A stretch of 64,000 nt of DNA from an uncultured Prevotellaceae bacterium. Lineage in GTDB: Bacteria; Bacteroidota; Bacteroidia; Bacteroidales; Bacteroidaceae. Below are positions 15,923-23,635 of the stretch, one piece after another. The position numbers and the translations under genes are program-made. The stretch is taken from positions 95,321 through 159,320 of the forward strand of contig CACZVN010000002.1 in the NCBI GenBank assembly GCA_902784615.1, in the 5' to 3' direction. The notes below the pieces were generated by a model, which saw nothing but the letters and a program-made list of their open reading frames with translations, was not told where the DNA came from and made no database searches. Numbering within the stretch: the stretch's first letter is position 1; the number at the start of each line of letters is the position of its first letter.

Positions 15923-17140
15923 ATGAAGGATTTCAATTACTACGCACCGACGGAAGTGGTGTTTGGAGAACAGAGTGAGGAGCAGGTGGCTGCTCTCGTG
16001 AAGAAATATGGTGGCACAAAGGTACTGGTGCACTATGGCGGACAGAGCGCCCAACGCTCCGGACTGCTCGACAAGATCTGTGGACTGCTCAAAGAAGGCG
16101 GCATCGAGTATATCACCCTCGGCGGTGTAGTGCCCAATCCTCGTCTGTCGTTAGCACAGAAAGGTATAGACCTGTGCCGTCAGGAGGGTATCGATTTCAT
16201 CCTCGCCGTGGGTGGTGGCAGCGTCATCGACTCGTCAAAGTGCATCGCCTACGGCGTCTGTTTCGAAGGCGACGTATGGGATATCTACTTAGGCAAGGCC
16301 GAACCGACGAAGATGCTGCCCGTGGCCTCGGTACTCACCATCCCCGCCGCTGGCAGTGAGATGAGCGAGGCCAGCGTCATCACCAACGCAGATGCCCCCC
16401 GCGAATCGGGGGGCAGGCTTCTGCCAGGGGGCACGAAGCTGGGCTATTCCAACGACATGTCGCGCCCGAAGTTCGCCATCATGAACCCGCGCCGCACCTT
16501 CACCCTGCCCCCCTACCAGACGGCAGCAGGCGTGACGGATATGATGATGCACACGATGGAGCGCTACTTCACCAAGGACGATGACATGGACCTGACCACT
16601 GATCTGGCCGAGGCCGTGCTACGACGGATGAAGACGGCCGTGTTCGACGTGCTGAAGAATCCTGAGGACTATCGTCAGCGCGCCCAGATCATGTGGGGTG
16701 GCAGTGTGGCCCACAACGGGCTGACGGGCTGCGGTGTCCATGATGACTGGGCCACCCATCAACTGGAACATGAACTTAGTGGTATGTTCGACGTGACGCA
16801 CGGTGCAGGTCTTGCTGCCATCTGGCCAAGCTGGGCCCGCTATGTGATGCATGAGAACCTGCGCCGTTTCGTACGCTTCGCCGTCAACGTGATGGACGTG
16901 CCCAACGACTTCACAGATCCCGAGGGTACTGCCCTCAAGGGCATCGAGGCCATGGAGCGTTTCTACCACGCCATCGGTATGCCCATCAATATCAAGGAAC
17001 TGATAGGCAAGGATATCACTGACGAGGAGATCAAGGAGATGACGCGTAAGTGCAGCCGCGACTATACCGCTACCTGCGGCTGTCTGAAAGTGCTCAAGGC
17101 CGAAGACATGGAAACAATCTATAAAATGGCAAGAGGCTAA
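15923..17140 (+). CDS. Iron-containing alcohol dehydrogenase (BdhA/YqhD-like)
   Basis: 405 residues, cytoplasmic, group III Fe-ADH. N-terminal Rossmann-like domain with GGGSVIDSSK at about residues 97-106 (NADP binding), and a helical metal-binding domain with TDMMMHTMERYF, HDDWATHQLEHELSG and DVTHGAGLA supplying Asp/His ligands. Probably an NADPH-dependent aldehyde/alcohol oxidoreductase. Oddity: residues about 158-172 (DAPRESGGRLLPGGTK) between ITN and LGYSND are longer than usual in this family and coincide with a G/C hairpin-rich repeat (16394-16439). In the LacI operon it may detoxify or reduce an aldehyde from the substrate's aglycone or sugar; that is inference. Confidence 0.9.
   Translation: MKDFNYYAPTEVVFGEQSEEQVAALVKKYGGTKVLVHYGGQSAQRSGLLDKICGLLKEGGIEYITLGGVVPNPRLSLAQKGIDLCRQEGIDFILAVGGGSVIDSSKCIAYGVCFEGDVWDIYLGKAEPTKMLPVASVLTIPAAGSEMSEASVITNADAPRESGGRLLPGGTKLGYSNDMSRPKFAIMNPRRTFTLPPYQTAAGVTDMMMHTMERYFTKDDDMDLTTDLAEAVLRRMKTAVFDVLKNPEDYRQRAQIMWGGSVAHNGLTGCGVHDDWATHQLEHELSGMFDVTHGAGLAAIWPSWARYVMHENLRRFVRFAVNVMDVPNDFTDPEGTALKGIEAMERFYHAIGMPINIKELIGKDITDEEIKEMTRKCSRDYTATCGCLKVLKAEDMETIYKMARG
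16394..16439. repeat. Double-hairpin repeat, diverged copy 3 (inside Fe-ADH)
   Basis: Hairpin 1 is GCCCCCC-GCGAATC-GGGGGGC (16394-16414); hairpin 2 has arms GCTTC (16417-16421) and GAAGC (16435-16439) around tgccagggggcac. The primary sequence differs from copies 1 and 2, but the arrangement of two stems and the peptide GGRLLPGGTK (compare DGRLLPEGRK) match. The stem changes are compensatory. Confidence 0.55.
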
Positions 17141-17167
17141 CAATTATCATCCAACACGAACAAAACT

Positions 17168-20104
17168 ATGCGGTACTACCTAATGATAACAATTCTCTGG
17201 TTGCTCACTCCTGGGACATTTGCGCAAATGTCCCAAGGAGATGAGCCAGCATCAGGGACAGACAATGATCAGCACCTAACCATCAGTGGGCAACTGATAG
17301 ACGAAGACCTGAAGGAACCGATGGTACAGGCGACTATCCAACTCTTCACAACATCGGACAGTACTTTCGTTGGCGGAACTATAAGCAATGTAAAAGGTAA
17401 TTTCTCCGTCGAGGCCCCATCAAGCGGCACATATAAACTAAAGATTTCTTCCCTCGGATATCAGACTATCGAGCGCGAAGTGACCCTGCGCCGCAATGAA
17501 AATCAGGACATTGGGGCTTTACTTATGTCAACGGAAAGTATCATGCTGAAAGAGGCGGTTATCACGGGTAGGGCTGCACAAGTGGTTGTCAGGAAAGACA
17601 CACTCGTCTATAATCCCGAGGCATTTCGCACCCCAGAAGGTTCGCCCATTGAGGAACTCATCAAACGCATACCTGGTGCCGAAGTCGATGAGGACGGTAA
17701 CATCACCATCAACGGTAAGGAGGTGAAGAAGATCCTGCTCGACGGTAAAGAGTTTATGTTGGGTGACGTGGAGACGGCACTGAAGAACATTCCCATCAAC
17801 ATCATTCAGAACATGAAGTTCTACGACCAGCAAAGCGATCAGGCCCGTATCACAGGCATAGAGGACGGAGAGAAGGAGACTGTGCTCGACTTCTCCATCA
17901 AGAAAGGCATGAATCACGGCTACATGACCAACCTCGACATTGCCGGCGGTACGCAGCACCGCTATGCCTCGCGTGGGATGGGAAGCAGTTTCACCGACAA
18001 AACCCGCATTGTGCTATTGGGCAACTTCAATAACAAGGATGAGAATGCTGGCTGGTGGAACCGCAGGGGGCTTAATGCCCGTAAGATGCTGGGAACCAAC
18101 CTGAACTATGACGACGGCAACAAATTAAAACTCGACTTCAGCATACGCTGGAACCACCGTGACGGTGACAACCAGACACGGGTTGCCAGTGAGAACTTCT
18201 ATAGTGAGACGTCACGCACCTTTTCCAACAGTGCGACATCGAATTTCACCCGTAGCAACAACTGGCGGGGCAATCTGCGCTTGGAATGGAAGCCTGACTC
18301 TCTGACAAATATTCTGTTGCGTGCCAACGGTACTTACGGTACTGACGACGGCACCACCACCTCGATCTCGGCAACCTTCAACAGCGACCCATACCTCTAC
18401 GTCGATGACCCGTTGGCATCACTCGACCCCGGAGGACCGCTATCCCCTTATCTGGTCAACAGCAACCAGAACGCCAGTCTCACCTATACAGAGAACAGAA
18501 ATGTTTGGGGCATGCTCCAACTGTACCGTCGTCTGAATCCACGGGGAAGGAATATCGTCGTCCGTCTGGAGGCGAATGGAGGAAACAGCCAGAACGAGAA
18601 CGTGTCTAACAACGAGGTTCATCTCTTTCTCGTGAAGGATCAGTCTGGACAGGATTCCACCTACTACACCGCCCGCTATAACACGACACCTGGTGACAAC
18701 AGTGGCTACGTGTTCAGCACGACTTACAGCGAACCCCTCTGGAAAGGTGCTCACCTGCAATTCAACTACGAACTGCGCTACAGCCAGAATAAGAGCGACC
18801 GCCAGACCTACGACTTTAGCAATGAACCGCAGAACATCTTCGCCGGCATCGAACCCGAATACCGTGACTGGGATCCGTGGCTCTCATCAGTCTATGGTCA
18901 GATGGACAACTATCTTGACAAGAACCTGAGCCGATTCTCAGAATATAAGAACTATACCCATAACCTGCGGCTTACCCTGCGTCATAAAGTGGAGAAGTAC
19001 GACTATAACATCGGATTTCTCGTGCAGCCCCAGCACTCCAACTTCATCCAAGACTATAGGGGTATCTATGTCGATACCGTCCGTAATGTCACAAACCTGA
19101 CCCCCACCCTCGATTTCCACTACAAATTCAGCGAGCAGAGCAACCTCTGGGTGCACTATCGTGGTGACACCCGTCAACCCGAGATGACCCAGTTGCTTGA
19201 TATCACCGACGACTCCAACCCACTTTACATCACGAAAGGAAATCCTGGACTAAAGCCCCAGTTCACTAACTCGCTCAATGCCTACTATAACAATTACATC
19301 ATACGCTACAAGCGCAGTATCGTGGTCTATGCCAACTACCGACATATCCGCAATTCCATCTCCAATCTTGTGCGTTACAACCCCGAGACTGGTGGAAGTA
19401 TCTCACAGCCGGAAAATATCAATGGCAACTGGAACGTAAACGGCGGATTCACCTTCAATACTGCCATTGACTCGACGGCCCATTGGAATGTAGGCACTGA
19501 CACCCGCATGCGCTACAACAACTTCGTCAGTTACGTGGCTCAGAAACAGGCTGATGCAGAAAAGAACACCACACGCACCGTGAACCTGAACGAGCGACTG
19601 ACGGCGAGCTATCGTAACGACTGGCTGGAGATCACCCTCGACGGGCAGGTCAACTACCAGCACTCACGCAACGAGTTACAACCCACGGCCAACCTTGACA
19701 CCTGGCAACTGAATTACGGCGGACAGTTCCTTGTGCGCTTCCCACTAGACATCGAAGTAAGCATGAATCTCCACGAGCGCAGTCGAAGAGGTTATAATGA
19801 CCAGTCGATGAACACCAACGAGTTGATCTGGAACGGCCAAGTGTCGAAGAGTTTCCTAAAGAACAAGTCGCTCATTGTCGCCCTTAACTTCTATGACCTG
19901 TTAAAACAACAGAGCAACTACGAAAGGTGGGTCAACGCTACAAGCCGTACCGACACCCAATACAACAGCGTCAACTCATACGCGATGCTCCATGTGCGCT
20001 ACCGCCTGAACATGTTCGGTGGCAAAATCGATACAGAGGGGCGCTATGACAAGAAGTGGGGTAACCAAGACAACAACCGCAACCGCGGGAACAGACGATG
20101 GTAA
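17168..20104 (+). CDS. TonB-dependent-receptor-like outer membrane beta-barrel protein
   Basis: 978 residues. Signal peptide (1-19); carboxypeptidase-regulatory-like domain at about 35-115 (LTISGQLIDEDLKEPMVQAT, GNFSVEAPSSGTY, SLGYQTIER); plug-like region at about 125-230 (EELIKRIPGAEVDEDGNITINGK, KKILLDGKEF); then a long alternating barrel to the C-terminus, ending in a basic Asn/Arg tail. This is the OMP_b-brl_3 / TonB-receptor-like type rather than a SusC, and no SusD gene follows. Fifth gene of the LacI operon, so it could import the operon's substrate or be an outer-membrane protein of unknown cargo. Confidence 0.87.
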   Translation: MRYYLMITILWLLTPGTFAQMSQGDEPASGTDNDQHLTISGQLIDEDLKEPMVQATIQLFTTSDSTFVGGTISNVKGNFSVEAPSSGTYKLKISSLGYQTIEREVTLRRNENQDIGALLMSTESIMLKEAVITGRAAQVVVRKDTLVYNPEAFRTPEGSPIEELIKRIPGAEVDEDGNITINGKEVKKILLDGKEFMLGDVETALKNIPINIIQNMKFYDQQSDQARITGIEDGEKETVLDFSIKKGMNHGYMTNLDIAGGTQHRYASRGMGSSFTDKTRIVLLGNFNNKDENAGWWNRRGLNARKMLGTNLNYDDGNKLKLDFSIRWNHRDGDNQTRVASENFYSETSRTFSNSATSNFTRSNNWRGNLRLEWKPDSLTNILLRANGTYGTDDGTTTSISATFNSDPYLYVDDPLASLDPGGPLSPYLVNSNQNASLTYTENRNVWGMLQLYRRLNPRGRNIVVRLEANGGNSQNENVSNNEVHLFLVKDQSGQDSTYYTARYNTTPGDNSGYVFSTTYSEPLWKGAHLQFNYELRYSQNKSDRQTYDFSNEPQNIFAGIEPEYRDWDPWLSSVYGQMDNYLDKNLSRFSEYKNYTHNLRLTLRHKVEKYDYNIGFLVQPQHSNFIQDYRGIYVDTVRNVTNLTPTLDFHYKFSEQSNLWVHYRGDTRQPEMTQLLDITDDSNPLYITKGNPGLKPQFTNSLNAYYNNYIIRYKRSIVVYANYRHIRNSISNLVRYNPETGGSISQPENINGNWNVNGGFTFNTAIDSTAHWNVGTDTRMRYNNFVSYVAQKQADAEKNTTRTVNLNERLTASYRNDWLEITLDGQVNYQHSRNELQPTANLDTWQLNYGGQFLVRFPLDIEVSMNLHERSRRGYNDQSMNTNELIWNGQVSKSFLKNKSLIVALNFYDLLKQQSNYERWVNATSRTDTQYNSVNSYAMLHVRYRLNMFGGKIDTEGRYDKKWGNQDNNRNRGNRRW

Positions 20105-20136
20105 ACAATATATAAAACCAATAAACAATAAAACGT

Positions 20137-21159
20137 ATGAAGATACTAATCATCGGAGGAACAGGCACGATCAGCAGTGCCATCACCAGACAGTTAGCAG
20201 CCAGTGACCACGACTTGTGGTTGCTGAATCGCGGTACACGTAAAAGCGAGGTGCCCGCCAGTGTCAAACAAGTCATCTGCGACATCGACGACGAGACAGA
20301 GGTACTGCGTCAGATAGGCAACGAGCAGTTTGATGCCGTCTGTGAGTTCATCGGTTTCCTGCCCTCGCAGGTGGAGCGTGACATCCGTCTCTTCAAGGGG
20401 CGCACCCGCCAGTATGTCTATATCAGTTCGGCCTCAGCCTATAACAAGCCCGCCGCCAGCCATTTCATCACGGAGGGGACGGCCCTCGCCAACCCCTACT
20501 GGGAGTACTCGCGCAACAAGATTGCCTGTGAGGAACTGCTGATGCACGAGTATCGTGACAATGGCTTCCCTGTCACCATCATCCGTCCTAGCCATACCTA
20601 TTGCGAACGGGGCGTACCCGTGAGTGTGCATGGCCCGAAGGGCAGTTGGCAGGTGCTGAAGCGTATGATGGAGGGCAAACCCGTATTGGTGCATGGTGAC
20701 GGCAGTTCGCTCTGGACACTGACGTGGAACGAGGATTTCGCCCGTGGTTTCATTGGCCTGTTAGGCAATCCCAAAGCCATCGGCGAGGCATTCCAGATCA
20801 TGAGTGACGAGCAATTGACGTGGAACCAGGTCTATCAGTGCGTGGCCAATGCCTTAGGCGTAGAGTTCCATCCCTATTATGTTTCTTCTGAGTTCCTGGC
20901 TGCCACCTCACCTAAGGAGTGGGACTTCACGGGCAATCTCTTAGGCGATAAGGCTGTCACCGTCGTTTTCGACTGCACGAAACTGAAGCGTGCCGTGCCA
21001 GGTTTCCAGGCCACCGTCCGTTTCGACGAGGGTGTGCGCCGTTGCGTCGCCTACCTAAAGGAGCATCCTGAACTACAGACCGAAGATCCTGAGTTCGATG
21101 TCTGGTGCGACCGTGTCATCGCCGCCCAGGAACAAGCCAAGAAATCATTAAACGGATAA
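20137..21159 (+). CDS. NAD-dependent epimerase/dehydratase (extended SDR)
   Basis: 340 residues, cytoplasmic. Rossmann motif GGTGTIS at residues 7-13, active-site Ser in YVYISSASAY, and Tyr-x3-Lys in EYSRNK. The substrate-binding part contains RPSHTYCERGVP and a C-terminal segment typical of sugar or mRNA-binding-type extended SDRs. It may act on a nucleotide sugar or on a keto-sugar produced by the neighbouring Gfo/Idh oxidoreductase. Sits 32 bases after the outer membrane protein and only 4 bases before the next gene, so translation is probably coupled. Confidence 0.87.
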   Translation: MKILIIGGTGTISSAITRQLAASDHDLWLLNRGTRKSEVPASVKQVICDIDDETEVLRQIGNEQFDAVCEFIGFLPSQVERDIRLFKGRTRQYVYISSASAYNKPAASHFITEGTALANPYWEYSRNKIACEELLMHEYRDNGFPVTIIRPSHTYCERGVPVSVHGPKGSWQVLKRMMEGKPVLVHGDGSSLWTLTWNEDFARGFIGLLGNPKAIGEAFQIMSDEQLTWNQVYQCVANALGVEFHPYYVSSEFLAATSPKEWDFTGNLLGDKAVTVVFDCTKLKRAVPGFQATVRFDEGVRRCVAYLKEHPELQTEDPEFDVWCDRVIAAQEQAKKSLNG

Positions 21160-21163
21160 GGCT

Positions 21164-22147
21164 ATGAAAGGACAGATATTACGTGTCGGTATTATCGGCA
21201 CCGGGTGGATCGCAGAGAAGGCGGCGATCACCCTGAACGGACTGACGGAGTGCGAGGCCTACGCAGTGGGATCGAGAGCAAAAGAGACGGCGGAGGTATT
21301 TGCTGCTAAGTGGAACATCCAGAAAGCATACGGCAGTTATGCGGACCTGATAGCCGATCCCGACGTGGATCTGGTCTATATCGGTACGCCTCACTCTCAC
21401 CATTTCGATGTGACGAAGGAGGCTCTGATGGCTGGCAAGCCCTGTCTGGTGGAAAAAGCCTTCATGGCAAACTACCGTCAGGCGAAAGAGATCATCGACT
21501 TAGCCCATGAGAAGAAAGTCTTTCTGGCAGAAGCCATCTGGACGCGCTACCAACCCGTTGTCAAGATGATGCGCGACCTGATCAGTAGCGGACGTATTGG
21601 CGAGCCCCGTCTGTTGACGGCCACCTTAGGTTACTCGATGGGTGATAAACCCCGTATCATGCGCCCAGACCTCTGTGGTGGTGCCCTGCTCGACCTCGGT
21701 GTCTATGCCCTGAACTTCGCGCGGATGTTCTTCCCTGCTGACATCGTGAGTATGGAGAGTCAGTGCGTAAAGTCGAAGACGGGTATGGACCTGACGAACG
21801 CCATCAGTCTGGTGCTTAGCGACGGGATGCTCTGCAACCTGCAGTCGAGTGCCCAGTGCGTGGGCGACAATATCGGTGTCATCGCTGGTACGGAAGGAAA
21901 CCTGATCATCGACAATATCAACAATCCGCAGAAGATCACGGTGAACGGTCCAGACCGTACCTACATTGAGACCATCCACGTACCCCAGCAGATCACGGGC
22001 TACGAGTATCAGTTCCTTGCCTGTCGTCAGGCACTCATCGACGGCCTGTTGGAGCCTCGTGAGATGCCCCATGAGGAAACGCTCTACATCATGCAGCTGA
22101 TGGACTCACTCCGAGAGAAGTGGGACGTGCGCTATCCAATGGACTGA
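21164..22147 (+). CDS. Gfo/Idh/MocA-family oxidoreductase
   Basis: 327 residues. N-terminal NAD(P)-binding fold (GIIGTGWIAEKAA at residues 8-20), the DLVYIGTPHSHH strand, and the EKAF motif with the conserved Lys (EKP position), then the alpha/beta substrate domain (GGALLDLGVYALNFARMFF). Family members oxidise or reduce sugars, inositols and glycosides, some making 3-keto sugars. Last gene of the LacI operon; its stop is 6 bases from the stop of the convergent arylsulfotransferase-like gene, without an obvious terminator. Confidence 0.9.
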   Translation: MKGQILRVGIIGTGWIAEKAAITLNGLTECEAYAVGSRAKETAEVFAAKWNIQKAYGSYADLIADPDVDLVYIGTPHSHHFDVTKEALMAGKPCLVEKAFMANYRQAKEIIDLAHEKKVFLAEAIWTRYQPVVKMMRDLISSGRIGEPRLLTATLGYSMGDKPRIMRPDLCGGALLDLGVYALNFARMFFPADIVSMESQCVKSKTGMDLTNAISLVLSDGMLCNLQSSAQCVGDNIGVIAGTEGNLIIDNINNPQKITVNGPDRTYIETIHVPQQITGYEYQFLACRQALIDGLLEPREMPHEETLYIMQLMDSLREKWDVRYPMD

Positions 22148-22153
22148 TTCTTC

Positions 22154-23620
22154 CTACTGATATTTGACGCAGCGGTAGGAAGAGTTGATGGAGTTGACAC
22201 GATAACGGAGGCGATGGCGGTAGAGACCGAAGATCTCGCGGCCTTCAGCATTATGCTCCGTGACCAGACGATCATTATTGGCGAACTCCATTCCCCAGCC
22301 CCAGCCCACGACAAAGCGGTCGCCAAAGAGCTGTACGGCACCACAGGCCTGGGTGAAATAGTCACCACCAGGGTTGAGCATATCGCCACCACCAGTAACC
22401 TCTCCCGTATCAGGATCGACATTCAGGCGCAATACACGGGTGCACTGTGGATCATGGCCGTTACCGTTGTCAAAAACGGTCAGCGTGTTATCCTCGTGGA
22501 GGGTGGCATAATGCTGGCCGTAGAAACTCTGGGCTTCAGGCAACTTATCACCAGCGATGCGCCAGATAATATCGCCTGTGCCATTCACGCGATCGATCTT
22601 CAACAGTGAGTTGAGGATGCGGAATGAACAGAACCAGTTACCGTCTGGCAGCACTTGGACAGAGTTGAAGTGTACGTAGTCGTAACTATAATCGAAGATA
22701 GGACTGCACCATGAGGCCATCTCCGGATGGTCGCTGCTCCACCAGTCGAATACCACTACACCGTCTTTCACCTCCTGCAGATAGCCCACGGCCAGCGGCT
22801 GACCACCAACCTCGCGCTCGATATAGGAGGCGGAAGCGATATAATGAGCGGGTGAGAAGAAATAGAAGTCGTGTCCATCAAGCGGGTCCCCATCCTTCAG
22901 GAATCCATCACGACTGGCCTTGGCATGGATGGTATCCACAGGACTGTAATGGTCGTCGAGCAATACGCGCATGCCGGGGTCGTAGCCTGTGAAGGCACGG
23001 TCGGCGAAAGCAGGATCAGGGGCATGATAACTATAATAGGTCTTGCCGTCGAAGACATGTTTCTTGAAGTCCCAATAGCCAGTCTCACTAAACGTACCAG
23101 CCAGAGGGGTGGGATCATAACGATAGTAGAGTATGCGTCCCTCATTGTCGTACTTCATGATGAGTCGCTGATAGATAAAAGAGAGATAGAAGTCGCCAGG
23201 TATCAGTGCACGACCTCTGGCCTCAATATCCGGGATGCCTGCATGGAGCGTGTTCAGATACACGACACCAGACACGCCAGCACTGGTGTAAGCGATCTCT
23301 ATCTGTTTATCCTGGGCAATCTCAGTGATAGAGATGGCACACCTGCCATCATTCAAAGTCTGACCGTTGACAGTGATGCTCTGGAACTCCTCAGCATTGC
23401 CGATCTGGATGTCAGCATCAAACTCCGTGCAGAGCGTCTTGAGATTCACGGCCTCAGTGGCGGGCAGTGAGATATCGTAGTGTTCACCGTTTACAGTGAG
23501 ACACAATTCCGTGGCCTCAGGACCAATGGGATTATCTTCTTCCGAGCAGGAAGTCATGACTGTCGCTGTGAAACCGCCAAGAAGGAGGGGCACCAGCATC
23601 CAATAGTTAAGTCTTCTCAT
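22154..23620 (-). CDS. Aryl-sulfate sulfotransferase-like lipoprotein
   Basis: 488 residues. Lipoprotein signal with MTSCSEEDNP near residue 25. A small N-terminal beta domain (about 35-130) precedes a propeller-type domain with the features of the arylsulfotransferase (ASST) family: HDFYFFSPAHYIASA, DWWSSDHPE, DYVHFNSVQVLPDGNWFCSFR, GDIIWRIAGDK, QHYATLHEDNTLTVFDNGNG. Known ASSTs transfer sulfate between phenols through a catalytic His in the periplasm. Many gut homologues are uncharacterised, so the activity is tentative. Last gene in the minus-strand set, 15 bases after the GH2 gene. Confidence 0.82.
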   Translation of the reverse strand: MRRLNYWMLVPLLLGGFTATVMTSCSEEDNPIGPEATELCLTVNGEHYDISLPATEAVNLKTLCTEFDADIQIGNAEEFQSITVNGQTLNDGRCAISITEIAQDKQIEIAYTSAGVSGVVYLNTLHAGIPDIEARGRALIPGDFYLSFIYQRLIMKYDNEGRILYYRYDPTPLAGTFSETGYWDFKKHVFDGKTYYSYHAPDPAFADRAFTGYDPGMRVLLDDHYSPVDTIHAKASRDGFLKDGDPLDGHDFYFFSPAHYIASASYIEREVGGQPLAVGYLQEVKDGVVVFDWWSSDHPEMASWCSPIFDYSYDYVHFNSVQVLPDGNWFCSFRILNSLLKIDRVNGTGDIIWRIAGDKLPEAQSFYGQHYATLHEDNTLTVFDNGNGHDPQCTRVLRLNVDPDTGEVTGGGDMLNPGGDYFTQACGAVQLFGDRFVVGWGWGMEFANNDRLVTEHNAEGREIFGLYRHRLRYRVNSINSSYRCVKYQ

Positions 23621-23635
23621 GATGATTCTGCTAAT

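Noticed and set aside
17168-20104. Possible SusC of a polysaccharide utilisation locus
   Set aside because: No SusD gene follows and the architecture fits the OMP_b-brl_3 type; called only TonB-receptor-like.
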